64,000 bases of DNA, taken from Lonicera japonica. Taxonomy: Eukaryota; Streptophyta; Magnoliopsida; Dipsacales; Caprifoliaceae. The stretch lies in assembly GCA_021464415.1 (NCBI GenBank), contig CM038467.1:17075127-17139126 (forward strand). The letters are read 5' to 3'. A model generated the notes under the pieces. That model had not been told where the DNA came from and did no database searches. It saw only the letters and a program-made list of their open reading frames with translations. Position 1 is the first letter of the stretch, and each line of letters starts with the position of its first letter. A program made the position numbers and the translations under genes. This document shows positions 46,301 to 58,549 of the stretch, one piece after another.

Positions 46301-46810
46301 ATAGGAGAGGCAAGTTTAAAATAGAATATATATATATATATAGTAGAAATTTCGCCACAGTAAGAATATTCACCTTTCCACCGTGGTAAACCTTAGAATT
46401 AGTCCGTACATTTAATTCATTTCAAATTTAGCATTTCTTCATCTCAAAATGTGCTAAAATTTAATTTGGAACAGTAGAGTTAAAAACTTAATACATAGAA
46501 GTGGTAGCTAGTCATGAATTAAGGAATAAATTAAAAGAGAAAAAGCATGGAAAGGTGCCCCTTTTTTTTGTCGTTAAATTAGCAGCAAAGCAGAACATAA
46601 AAGTTATTACAAACTAGTAGATTAATTTGTACATCAGTCTCAGTCCTCCCAAATTTTAGAAAACAGGGAAGAAAAGGTGATAGTAGCAAGAAGAAAGCAT
46701 CTCTGGCGGTGGAGTTATTAGATTAAAAAAAGAAAAAGAAAAAAGATGCATGCCAAATCAGAGGATTTGGTTAATTATAATTAGAAGATATATTGATGTA
46801 CAAATCTCAA
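43334..46810. other. Gene-free AT-rich DNA 3' of the ADF gene
   Basis: No coding sequence, RNA gene or complete element was recognised. Short ORFs at 43370-43555, 43797-44077 and 44319-44776 have no recognisable domain. The last few hundred bases probably include the ADF 3' UTR. Confidence 0.45.
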
Positions 46811-48408
46811 TTATTTGGCACGGTCCGTAATGACATCGAAGCCCATCTCAGTTGGATCTGTGGCCTGAACTTCATAGTGGATCCCATCTAGCACTCTCCT
46901 CAATCCATCTTTTGAGGTCGCATACAATATCTTCTCTCTTATTCTTGATGCTGCTGGAGCCCTATTACACACACATATACCAAAAAAAAACTATTAGCGC
47001 ACCACATTGTTTTTACAAATTTCAATAATATTAAGAGTTCTTTCTCTCAATTAAAGGGAACATAAAAAATATTCTATAAAATGAGTTGAAGTATGTACTA
47101 AATAAATTTAGAGGGACTCAAAATTAAGACTAAAAAAAGTGACTCAAATGATATAGTATAAGTGTATAGATCAATTTATGAAGCGACAATAATATATTAT
47201 AATTATCAACCAATGAATTTATACCATAAGTCTTTTGAGGTTTGTCCTCACAAATGACTCTTGATTGTAATTGTGGTAATACCAGGAAATTAACTCATGG
47301 AACCAATTAGGGGTGCACACGGTTTATATTACTCCGGTTTACTACTTAAACCTAAATTAAATCAATCTAGTCAGTTTTAAATTTTTTGTCACCAATTATT
47401 TTGTAAAATCGAACCAATCCAAACCAAACAATAACGGATTGGTTCGGATTGAGTTCTCGGTTAACATATTATCAATGAGCCAACAATTTCATAATGCATG
47501 CTTTTAAAAGTATTTGAGTAGAGTGAAATTTTAAATGAGTTCATAAGAAACGAAATTTTTTATTAAGGTTAATCACTTACTTTTATCATTTATAGTATAT
47601 CAATGCTAAACACAAGTTTACAAATAATATTAAAGACTAAATAATACACATAAACATACTAAATATAAATAATATATTATATATTATTATTGATTTTAAA
47701 TTGGTTCGGTTACTCCAAAGATTAAATTCATAACCAAACAAATCTTTTCAAAAGTCAATTCAAACCAATCTAATTAATTTTGTAAAACTAACCAAATAAA
47801 TCCTATAAAATCGGATTGGTTCAATTCTTCAGTTTACCGATAATCATGTGCATTACCCAGTATCAACTAGTCTGGCAGAAATGGGCGAAGAAGACTTACT
47901 GAGATAATAAAATACTATTCGATTTATAATAATATACCAACTAGCACATTTATCTAGAAAACGAAAGACAGAATATAAAATGGTTTGGTGCGGAGGAAGT
48001 GAGAGTGTGAGACGGACCAGGCGATAAAGAATATCTTGCTTTTGCGGCAGTTATCCACGGTGACGAAATCGAAATCGAAGACAGCGTATCGGCAATCATC
48101 GTTCGGCAGAGAAGCCGCAAGGTCGTCGTAGCTTTCTCCGGAACTGCCCACCTTATCGACCGTCAACAACCGAGATTTTTCATCAATTTTGAACACAATG
48201 TACCTATGCACCTTCTTCCATTTCATTTCCATGAACGAATTTTTACACTCGTCCGTTACCCACATACCCGTCGTCGCCTGTATAATATAATAAACACAAA
48301 ACCCAATTGACAAATCAGCTCAATTACACATCAAATACATAATTTTTATTTATTTACAGAGGGAATTTGGAGTAGCAGCGCACGTACCATCTTGAAAGCC
48401 ATGGCCAT
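46811..48408 (-). CDS. ADF5: Actin-depolymerizing factor, ADF5/ADF9 class
   Basis: Exons 48408-48388 (21 nt), 48277-48018 and 46961-46811 give exactly 143 codons plus stop, the length of Arabidopsis ADF5. Introns are GT-AG: 110 bases, and 1056 bases. The protein begins MAMAFKMATTGMWVTDEC and has the full ADF-H fold: KWKKVHRYIVFKIDEKSR, YAVFDFDFVTVDNCRKSKIF, then FIAW-APAASRIREKILYA, then GIHYEVQATDPTEMGFDV, ending TDRAK. The MAMAFKM first exon and the ATDPTEMGFD tail mark the plant subclass III (ADF5/ADF9), whose members bundle actin filaments rather than sever them; that activity is known for the family, not shown here. The minute first exon coding only MAMAFKM also matches the family. No frameshift or missing motif. 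Intron 2 holds a probable hAT insertion (47308-47859). Confidence 0.95.
47308..47859. mobile_element. Probable hAT-like element in ADF intron 2
   Basis: Left end TAGGGGTGCACACGG; right end reverse-complemented TGGGTAATGCACATG. Flanks GAACCAAT (47300-47307) and GTATCAAC (47860-47867) agree at 5 of 8. The interior has repeated GGTTCGG/AACCAA motifs near both ends. It accounts for about half of the intron. The match is old and boundaries may be a base off. Confidence 0.5.
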
Positions 48409-48515
48409 GGTTGTGGTGGTTGCTAATTTTCTGTTTGGTGGCTCTTTTTCTGTGTGTGTTGTGCTGAATTAGAAAGTGTGTGTGGTGGTTTGAAGTAATA
48501 AATTGAGGAAGTTTG

Positions 48516-48523
48516 TTATTTAT
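48516..48523 (-). promoter_or_regulatory. TATA box of the ADF5-like gene
   Basis: The minus strand reads CTCGTATAAATAACAAAC, a full TATAAATA about 110 bases upstream of the ATG. Transcription would start about 30 bases downstream, giving a leader of roughly 80 bases. Confidence 0.55.
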
Positions 48524-48911
48524 ACGAGTGTAGTTGTTCAAGTGCCACTGATGTTGGACTAATTTACGACTTTAATTCTTTTTAATCTGACTACTGGAGA
48601 TCTGTGGGCTGCGTGCGTATTCTTTTGGGATAGTTGACCCAAGTGGCCTCCATATGGAAGATCTGGCTACTCATTTTACTTTCTTTATTTTTTAAATTTT
48701 TTAAATTTTTTGGCAGTCACATCATATTTAATGAAACAATTATGAAGAAAATAAATGGTGGCATTTTCATTTCTTTATTAAATATATGAAGTACAAAAAT
48801 TCAAGTCTATTTTCTCAAACATATTTACTATTTTTTTGGTATCTCCCTCCGGGCATTTGAGTGATGTTTCAGCTGCCTTTTTTTACTAGATTTATTGGTT
48901 GAAGATTCTTT

Positions 48912-49257
48912 GGGTATGTTTAGTTGAATTTTTTAGTTGAGTTTTTGAAAAGTGTAAAAATAGGTTAAAAAGTGAATTTAATTTTTATTAGATGTTTTTT
49001 TAACCAATTTTAAAAAACTCAAAAAATAGTAATAATGAATTTTATTTTATAAATCTCGATTAGTAAAATTCAAATATATATATATATATATATATATTTT
49101 ATTTAATTTGGAATTTTGGATTTAAAGTTATAGTATTTTAAAATTTTTATGAGAGAGACATAGTAAAGTGAAATGAATTTTGAAAAGTATAAAAGTAAAG
49201 TTAACTTTTAGTAAAAAATTAAAAAGCTGGGTTTTAAGTTTCCAACCAAACAGGTGT
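48912..49257. mobile_element. 346-bp Tourist-like MITE
   Basis: The interior matches the MITE at 52258-52622 (for example AGTTGAGTTTTTGAAAAGTG, AAAAAGTGAATTTAATTTTT). The ends are GGGTATGTTTAGTTG and, from the right, ACACCTGTTTGGTTG. The flanks are TTT on both sides. Confidence 0.6.
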
Positions 49258-50698
49258 TTTACTTTTATTTATTTATTTATATCATGCGGTGTTCAAGCCA
49301 ACTTTTGTGCACTTAGACCTTTTACCACGCTACTTCTTGTTGTATAAAAATACGTCTTTTTTTTTCTTTTCATGAGGTGTTTGGGCCGGCTTTTGAACCT
49401 CGACTAATTTATACTCAAGGATTTAAACTTGCTGTTGGTTACAATTATTTTGCTTCTACCAGTTTTCAACCTGGTGCTTCCGGTCTACCTCAAAGCTCAG
49501 CTCACTAATAATGAAGCCACTGGATCACATATTGTAATTATGTCCGAAGGTACATAACTATATATACGTGCGTGTGTATATATATACACAAAAAGAATGC
49601 ACTTAAAATCATTATATTACTTCATATATGATAAAGAGTGCACTTAAAACTATTGGATTATAATTAAACTCATGTGCACCACATAATTAAGATTATTAGT
49701 ACTCAGGCTCATTACAATAATTTGCTTTCAGCTATATTTACCATATTATCCTGAAAAAAATCATTATATTTATGTAGAATTTTATTATCATATTAATTGA
49801 TAGTTGTATTTCAACACTACAATGAGAAGGCATGAAGATAGAGAGAATTAGAAAGGCGCACAGAATAATGTATTAATTATATATATTAATATCTATATTC
49901 TAACAATTTACATTATTTCATTTTGAAATTATTTTTTGCTTTAGGAATATATTTAGGAGTTAGACTTGCTTTTCAAGAATGTATGAAATAAAAAAGGTAC
50001 CAATTAAGTAATATACAAGATAGCCTAAACAAGTTATTTAGCATTCTAGAGATGTAAAATGAATTACATCTCGATGCTTTGCGAAGATTCTTTGAAATTA
50101 TTTTAACACGGTTTTTAAAGTGTTAGATTAACACAAGAGTGTGCAATTTACCCACCGAACAAACAATATTGTGTATAGATTGATCTTTGAGGTCGGTATT
50201 TGTGAAGCCGCGGTAGACAAGTACATCATATATTCCTTCATGGAAAACCTAAATAGCAGACACAATTACAATTAATGGAAAAATTATATACATATATATA
50301 TATATATTTTTTTTGCTTACATACACAAATCCTTATTAATTAAGTACACTCCTTCTTATTAAGTATTTCAAAGTGGCCGGGGGCGTTTACAGTGGTCCCA
50401 TATCGGGATCGTGGATCCGCACCACGTCCCCGCGCCGGATCTCTCTCGTTGAGTTTCACATAGCTAGCTAGCAAAGAGAGGAATGAGGATTCTTCACCCT
50501 TTGGAGAAGACAAAGCGAGCCATATATCTAATTATTTAATTTAATTTGGATGAATGTATTTTTGAGAAATTAAGGATACCGAAAAGTCGAGTTAAATCTT
50601 CTTGGTTAAAGTGAATCAATGCATGTAGGAAAGTCATTTGCACCGAGTTATTATAGAGTATGTTAGTGAGAGATATGTGATGTGTCAATAATTTCACC
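49258..50698. other. Gene-free DNA with a small GC-rich block
   Basis: It is mostly AT-rich. Positions 50373-50450 are sharply GC-richer (GGCCGGGGGCG, CCACGTCCCCGCGCCGGATC) but encode nothing recognisable. Confidence 0.45.
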
Positions 50699-51726
50699 TA
50701 GGCTTGGCAATGGATCGTGTAAGGTTCGATTTTATATTGGATTAAAATCGTGTCGGGTGAAAAGTGCCTCCACATGTATACGACCCGTTTAATAAACTGG
50801 TGAAAAATTTAAATTCATACATGATCCGTTTAATTAACGAATGGGCTTTTGGTTTAAAAAACAAAAGTTACATTCTTTATTTACTCAAGAACACATCTTT
50901 TAGTGCAACTAGTTGAAGGACAAACATTTTGAAAAAGTATTTAAATTAGTTAGAATGATAATTATAAAAGTTATAATAAATAAATCAATTTTTTTTAAAA
51001 TAAATACCGAGATTTCCTAAAGTACCCTTCATTGTACCTGAATGTAATTCCGACATTAGTTCAAGTACCTAAGGTCTAGATAATATCCAAAACATAACTT
51101 AAATTTCATAGTTAAAATTCAAACAAATTAAAACTCCTAAATTATAGATGTTACCAAACTTAATCCCTAGAATATATATCCATAACCTAACTTAAATATA
51201 AATCTGAAACATCTAAATCAAATCAATAAAAAAAAAATCAAAATTGCAAAACGAAATTATTAGATATTTCTAAACTTAATCCATAAAAATTAAGTTTAAT
51301 TGTAAACAAAATTTTTAGACATATAATCCGTTAGAATGTAGATATAATATATCATGAAGAATAAACTAGGCATATTAAAATCCGTGCAAAAAAATGATTA
51401 ATTGAACGAACACTATAGACATACAACTTTGTATATGAAAATGCCTATTAATGTGTAATCAATTAATATGTACAAAATAATGATCTTTAGACACACGAAT
51501 GTTAACAAAATTCAACTTAAATATACAAGGCATATTACAAAGTTATTGTATTTAATAAGCGTTTTACCAACAACTCATTCAAGGAATCTAACACTATAAA
51601 ATGAATAAACAACAGCCACCTATGTTAAATTATAAAATGCCTGCAAATCTCTAATATACCTACCCAACGCATATGCAGACATTCCAAGATCGATGGTTAG
51701 AGATAGATCTATTACTAATTTGAAAA

Positions 51727-53171
51727 GGGTGTTTTTAAATGCACCCACATAATCCGTCTTCTCACCCCACCAAAAGTCAAAGTTACGTTAATCTTATCCT
51801 AAAAAAAAGCGTAAAACCCCATTCTTCTCACCCCACTTTCTATACTTTAAAAAAATTACCACTAATTTATCTTCTCACCCACTTAAAATTTTAAAAATTA
51901 ATTAAAAAACTTCATTTTTTTTTCAACAAACAATCATCTACTATTTTCATTTAATTACATATATCTCAAAAATGTAAGTTTATAATAAATATTCTTATAT
52001 TTTAATATTAAGTGCTAGATTTTTATTTTTATTTGATCTGGCACAATAACGTTTTCAATGATATTTTTCTTAATTTATTCAATCTTTTTATTTGTGCATA
52101 CATGTAGAGCTCAATAAAACTCACTTTAAGTTATACAATGTCAAAGTTAAAAAATGTTTGTCTTAATATATGCCTAATAAGTCATAAATAATATATATAT
52201 ATATATATATATGGGTGTGTGTGTGTGTGTGTATATGTAGTGCATGTTGTGCTTTTAGGGCTTGTTTGGTAGATGTTTTGAGTTGAGTTTTTAAAATATG
52301 TGGTTTTGGTAGAATTTAGAAGTACGTTGAAAAGTGAATTTAATTTTTTTTGAGTTTTTTTCTTTTGAGTTTTTTTCAACCAACTAAAAATCTCATTAAA
52401 AAAAATTCAAAAAATAGTCAAAATAAATTTTATTTTATAGATCTCGACGAATATATTTTTTATTTAATTTTGATTTTTGAATTTAAAGTTATGGTATTTT
52501 AAAAAAAATTAGAGAGAGAAAATAAAGTTGAGCTTTTTCTGGGAAGTGTAAAAATAGATTTAATTTTGAGTTGAGTTTTTAAAATTTGAAGAAAAAAAAA
52601 TAGATAGGTACCAAACAGGGGCTTATTGTTTCAATATTTAAATTCTAAAAATTACTCATTAAAAAAATTTGAGAAATGAAATAGTTTGGTGAGAAAATCT
52701 CTATATTTTTTGTACTTTTGATCTTTTAATATTTTTGATATAGTGAATTAAAACTTATATTTACTTATTTGATAAAAATAAAATTTGTAGACAAATTTAA
52801 AATATGAATAATAACTATTTAAGAGTAATGAATAATAAAAGATTATATGAAATATCATATAATTGTTAAAACTGTATTTATCATAATTAATATTTTGTAT
52901 CTTCAGATGTACTATTTAGTGGAATTTTTAATGAAATTTATGAAGAAAAATGTATTTTTTGTATAACATGTCTTATATTAATGAAAAAATTAATATTATT
53001 TAATATTTTTATTTTTAGCGACAAAACTTTATCGTCTTTACATTATTTTAGTAAACTCACCCCACCACTGGGGTGAAGTGCAAGATTTTTTAGAAATTTG
53101 ATGGGGTGAGAAGAAAGTATTCTCACACTGGGATGAGAATACTAATTATGTGGGTGCATTTAAGAACACCC
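51727..53171. mobile_element. TIR transposon, CACCCAC family (copy 2), perfect 8-bp TSD
   Basis: Left end GGGTGTTTTTAAATGCACCC; right end reverse-complemented GGGTGTTCTTAAATGCACCC. Both continue ACATAAT and then a TTCTCA/CACCCCA pattern. The flanks are TTTGAAAA on both sides (51719-51726, 53172-53179). Without the nested 365-bp MITE and its 3-bp duplication the element is 1077 bp. No transposase ORF. Confidence 0.88.
52258..52622. mobile_element. 365-bp Tourist-like MITE nested in the 51727 element
   Basis: Ends GGGCTTGTTTGGTA and, from the right, GCCCCTGTTTGGTA, with TTA on both sides (52255-52257, 52623-52625). The sister element at 56521 has the uninterrupted sequence TGTGCTTTTATTGTTTCAAT, with a single TTA at 57023-57025. 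That proves the insertion and its 3-bp duplication. Confidence 0.93.
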
Positions 53172-54976
53172 TTTGAAAAAGGGGAAGCTCCTCCCAACAA
53201 TGCTTATATAAAGTCCAGTGTAAAATAAAGGGGTCAAATAGGATGCAACCACCTGGAGGACACAGGACTTTGTGTGAAGTGAAAAATCTTCACCATTAAA
53301 TCGCTCGTTTGAGTCTTAAAAACCATGCGCTCACCTCCAGTGGAAATTAAACTAGATATGTATTCATTCCATTATCAACGGGTTGAAAACTCATCACCAA
53401 TATAAAACCTAGGAATACTTCATAATATTGTAAGGTCAGTTATTGAGTACACACAATTGTTTTACACTTTTCGTGACTAGTGAGAGGTTTTTCAAAGCTA
53501 ATCAACTAGTAATTTACGCAACATTAGAAAAAGGAAAATAAAAAATTGCAATTTAGCTTAAATTTCTTCATATAAAAAATAATAAAAAATTGATGTTGAA
53601 CTAATAGCTATCCGCAGAAATGATATTTATGAGTTTGATGTAAGCAAGCAAGTGTAATTAATTCCTCATTAAACAATAATGTTGTAGTGTAAGCAAAGAC
53701 CAAAAAATCAAATATGATAATCTCTCACAATTAGTTGGCTGGGCAATACTAATCATACATCAAATACAAGAAGGAGAAACTGAGAGTATGGTACAAAAAC
53801 CTTCTCCAAGTTTGTCATCAAAAGCAATCAAAGAAACTAATAAAATAGACAGGTGAAGAAGATAACGACAAAGCATAAACATACACAAACACAAAGAGAG
53901 TTCGAAGGTTTGACACAAAATTTTCTCACATCCATGAAGAAACCTAAAATTCACTATGTGAAATAGATTCTACTTTAATAGCCTCTCCCATTGTGTCTTG
54001 CATAAGATAATTTCTTAAAAATGGAAAAAAAAATCCACGCCATTATCGAAGAGAGAATGAGTGGGAGGAGAGAGAAATCATATATGGCTTTGTATATTGG
54101 GTGTGTATATATTTTTAAATGTTGGCTATGTATAACCAGTAGTAAATATATTTTTTTTGAAAAAAATAACTTAATTCCTTTTTAAATGTCTAAAATACTC
54201 TTTTTAAAAATAGGGAATATCATTAATTTTATATAGGGGAAAATTGGGAGAATATATACAAATATCAGAGAATAAAATATTAAATAAAATAACAAAAAAA
54301 TTAAAATAAATCTGGAGGACTTTTAAAAAAAATATTGTCCTTGTTTAAAAAGTTGGGATTTGAAACAATTGATTTAAAATGTGTGTCCTTTAGTAGATTG
54401 ATATGAAACCTTAGACTAATTTTCTATTAAGGGGGGGACACGACCCGATTCGTTTTAACTCATTTAAAATAAACAATTTGATTCAGGTCGTAAACAAATA
54501 ATATGTAATAAGTGGCCTGCTAATAATTTAATTAAATAATTAACCACTAAAATATATACACTCAATAATTTATATACATGCAACAATAATAATTAAAAGC
54601 AATTGTATATTGTAATTGTGTTAGAATTTGAGAATTTGGAAAGGGGCGTGAAATCAATGTAGAGAAAATGAAATGTCATGATGAAAGACAAAAAATTTAA
54701 TACAAAATTTAAAAGTTTTTAAAAACCTTAGGTAAATATTTGTTTATTATATATGGTTTGCTCGGGTCACTAGCGGGTTTACACGACTCGAAATTGACTC
54801 ATATTTTTACCTGGTTAAAAGGGTTTTATTCGGATCTCGTGAATTTATATAAAATCGAATCGTTTAATAAACAGGTTTGACGAGTCAACCCAATTATGAC
54901 ATGCACATGTTAAAGATTCACCTAAACCCAGTAAATTTGTGTCGATTTCGTGTCGTGTTATAAATTACCAGGCCTA

Positions 54977-56520
54977 GCCCCACCCTTAATATATATATAC
55001 ACTAGGTGTCGCTCGTGCCGAACGACACAGCAACATAAAACATATAACAATTAAAAAATAGTGAGATTTAAAAAATACTCAATATCTAAATAACGTCCAA
55101 CCTAATATATTAATTAGGAAATTATATACGCAACCAATCTAACTGTAAAACAGGGGGATTAAGGTTGCTAAAGCTGAACTCAATAGACTAAAAGATATAT
55201 TTGACCAAACCAGATTGAAGTGATTTTTTATTGAAAAACTCAAATTTGCTATGTTTTATAATATGCTTAAATTCGAACCCGTTTCACTACCTCGTCAAGG
55301 TCGGGTTAGGCCACTTTTTCATCCTTAATCATTCACCAAAAAATACAAAGATAAATATTTGAAAAAAATGAACATACCTTATTATTATTACAATAATATT
55401 ATATATTTTTAAAATTTTAATCCTAAATAGTAACATTGGCTTATAAAATTAATGTGCTTTTTAAGATATATATATATATGTATAAAAAAATATTTTAAGT
55501 TTGTAAACAATTAAATAAAAAAAAAATTTGATATAAACGTGCTTATAAAAAATATATAAGTTGTAACTATCTTTGAAATAGATAAATCTTGTTAAATGAT
55601 ATAAACGTAAGTTATATAGAGAAATATATTTGGAGAGAGAAAAAATGGATTACAATAACTTTTCTTATTTTTATTTTTCTTTTATACATAATTTTAGAAT
55701 CATGAAGTATCTTATTTTATAGGTATTGATAAATATATTTCAAATATGAAAATTTTAATAATTTTAGTTTTTGTACTTATAGTTAATGTATTTAAAAAAA
55801 AATGAGAGAGAAAAGAGAGTAAATTTGTGGAATAAAAAAAAGAATAAATTTGTTGACATTATTAATTTAATATTTCAAAAATATATTTAATAATCTAAAA
55901 TATATTTAATTTATTATAATTAAATATAAATTATCGATTTAATAAATTAGTGATTATAATATATAAATAGATCTGTTTTTGCGTGCATGTATTTCAATGT
56001 TTCAAATCCCCAGGCTTGATTTTTCCCATAAAAGTGTCTAGAGAATGTAGTGTATAAATCCCAATGTACTACTACTGATCTTTTATCAATTAAAAAAGAA
56101 AAATAGAGATATGGGGAAGAGAGAGAGAGAGAGAAGGAAAGATGCATGTAGCTAGAGAAACTTCAGATAGTTACAAAAACTAAAGTCTTTTAACGATGTC
56201 TATCACATTCACGAGTAGATCATGAGAGTTCGTGGATGAGGAGACATGCACACCGTCAGAGCTGACAGCTCAAAGTTTAAAAAAATTTGGGGCATTAATA
56301 TTTTAACTTTGATAAACTCACATTTCTAAAGCTCTAATTGGAGAAATAGGCTCTTCGATTCTTCTCTTTTTTTGAATATTCAATATCAAATTTCTCATCT
56401 TACAAGAGAGTATATGCCTCTTTAGTTTTTTTTTTAATTTGTTTTCTATATTCAATCTCAATTTTTTGAAAGGTACCAATATTTTGACTTTAATTATATT
56501 AATTTTAAAATAATAAAAAA
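54977..56520. other. Gene-free AT-rich DNA with a Helitron-like end
   Basis: On the minus strand a palindromic hairpin (55006-55028, GTGTCG...CGACAC) is followed directly by CTAG and T (55005-55001), a possible Helitron 3' terminus. The rest is AT-rich without coding potential. Confidence 0.45.
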
Positions 56521-57652
56521 TAGTGTTCTTAAATATACTCACATAATTCGTTTTTCATCATATTAAAAGTCAAAGTCACGTTATTCTTAATCTAAAAAAT
56601 AGCGTAAAATCATTTCTTCTCACCCAACTTTTTATACTTTAGAAAAAAAAATGCCACTAATTTATCTTCTAACCCACTTAAATTTTTAAAAATTAAAAAT
56701 TAATTAAAAAAAATCATTCATTCTAACAAACAAGCATCTACTATTTTCACTTAATTACATACATCTCATAAATGTAAGCTCATAATAAGTATTGTCATAA
56801 TTTTATATATAATACTAGACTTTTATTTTCACTTGCACCGGTACAATAACATTTTCAATGATATTTTTCTTAATTTTTTCAATTTTTTTATTTGTGCATG
56901 CATGCAAAGCTTAATAAAACTCATGTTAAGTTATCTAATGTTAAAGTTAAAGGAAAGTAGTGTTAACATGTGCCTAATATCTCAAAAATAAATAATTTTT
57001 TTATGTATTATATGTTGTGCTTTTATTGTTTCAATATTTAAATTCTTAAAATTACTTGTAAAAAATATTGAAAAAGGAAATAGTTTGGTTAGAAAATTTC
57101 TATCATTTTAATATTTCGTAAGGAAATCGTTTGCTTGAGTCTCCAAAAAAAAATAAATATCATAGAAATTGAAAGTAACAAAATATTTTAATAAAGGATT
57201 TATTTTTATGAAAACTATCTTATTTTTTCAATTCATTTTCCACTTTTCACGAAAGATAACATATATTTACATACAACAAATTGATCTTTTAATGTTTTTG
57301 GTGTTATGAATTAAGTCTTATATTTACTTATTTTATAAAGATAAAAATAAAATTTGTAAATAAATTTGAAATATGAATAATAACCATTTAAGAGTAATGA
57401 ACAGTAAAATATTATAAAATTACTAAAACTGTATTTATGACAATTAACATTTTGTATCTTGGAGGTACTATTTAGATGAAATTTTTAATAAAATTTACTA
57501 AAAACGACGTAAATTTTATTTATTATGTTTTATATTAATAAAAAATTTAAAATTATTAATGTTTTTACTTTGAGCAACAAAATTTTACCATCACTATATT
57601 ATTTCAGTAAACTCACCCCACCCTAATTTTATGAGTGCATTTAAGAACACCC
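56521..57652. mobile_element. TIR transposon, CACCCAC family (copy 3)
   Basis: It aligns along most of its length with 51727-53171 minus the nested MITE (shared TTCTTCTCACCCAAC-type ends, GATATTTTTCTTAATTT, AAACTCACCCCACC). Flanks ATAAAAAA and ATTAAAAA agree at 7 of 8. It is more degraded at the left end (TAGTGTTC for GGGTGTTC). Confidence 0.82.
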
Positions 57653-58549
57653 ATTAAAAAAAACTGTCTTTACATTTTTTATTGGATTCTTTCCTAGAAC
57701 CTAAAAATAGCCAAGACTGGCATTGCATACCCTCAAAAAAGTTGACCAATTTTATTTTTTTTAAAAGAAATGATAAGCCCCACAACTATGTGTTTATGAC
57801 TAATGATAGACTCCCATTAGTTACTGTGAATTTGAGGAGTGTCCTCACAAAAGTCTAAAGGGATGGTGAAACAATAGGGGATATGATGATGATGTGGGTC
57901 ATAATATATATATATATATATACATATATAGCTTACCTGCCTGGGTCCGTCCTACTCCTGACCCCACCCTCTCGATCACTCATAATTCACCTTCTTTCGG
58001 ACAATAATTGATGCATGGGAGAAAGATGTTCTTTTCACTAACAAATCTATTTCTTTGTTGTTCTACAAGTCAAAATAGAAGCGCAATCCTTTTTTTTTTG
58101 GTCTAATTGATATATACAATTGTCAATAATTTTGTAGCACAATATTAATATTGGCTAGCACTTAGAAAGGAAGGGGTCAAAGTTTCAAATGACACAGCTA
58201 GCTATAGTTCAAAAGAACATGTACAAGAAATAGTAATACCTCTAGAATAGTCGTGCCAACCACCGAATTTAACTCCGTGTAGAAAACAGTTTCTAATTGC
58301 TACAGATGTGTATATATACTCCACACGATAAATTTGTAAATGTAAATAATTTTATGGATATGAGTGCAGATCGCATGAATTATATTCGAGTTAGAATCCG
58401 ATCAATTAACAGAGCTATCCTCATATAACCCTGTGCTCCCGTATGCATAATTTCCAATTGATGACGATACCATTAAACAGGGAAGAACAAATTAAGGACA
58501 TAACACGAACAAGTACGTGATTATTACATGAATTAAACCAAAAGGTTGG
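57653..58549. other. Gene-free DNA 3' of the CTL gene
   Basis: No gene is seen. It includes a TA microsatellite near 57904 and probably the 3' UTR of the minus-strand CTL gene next to 58550. Confidence 0.45.

Larger units (their letters stand above)
50699..54976. mobile_element. hAT-like element of the ACGACCCG family, split by a 3.6-kb insertion
   Basis: The left part (50699-50838) starts TAGGCTTGGCAATGGATCGT. The right part (54428-54976) ends with a terminus whose reverse complement is TAGGCCTGGTAATTTATAAC. Together they reconstitute the layout of the 479-bp element at 37276. The outer flanks ATTTCACC and GCCCCACC share only CACC, all other differences being transitions. The intervening 50839-54427 contains the 51727-53171 element plus unassigned AT-rich DNA. 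Confidence 0.6.
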
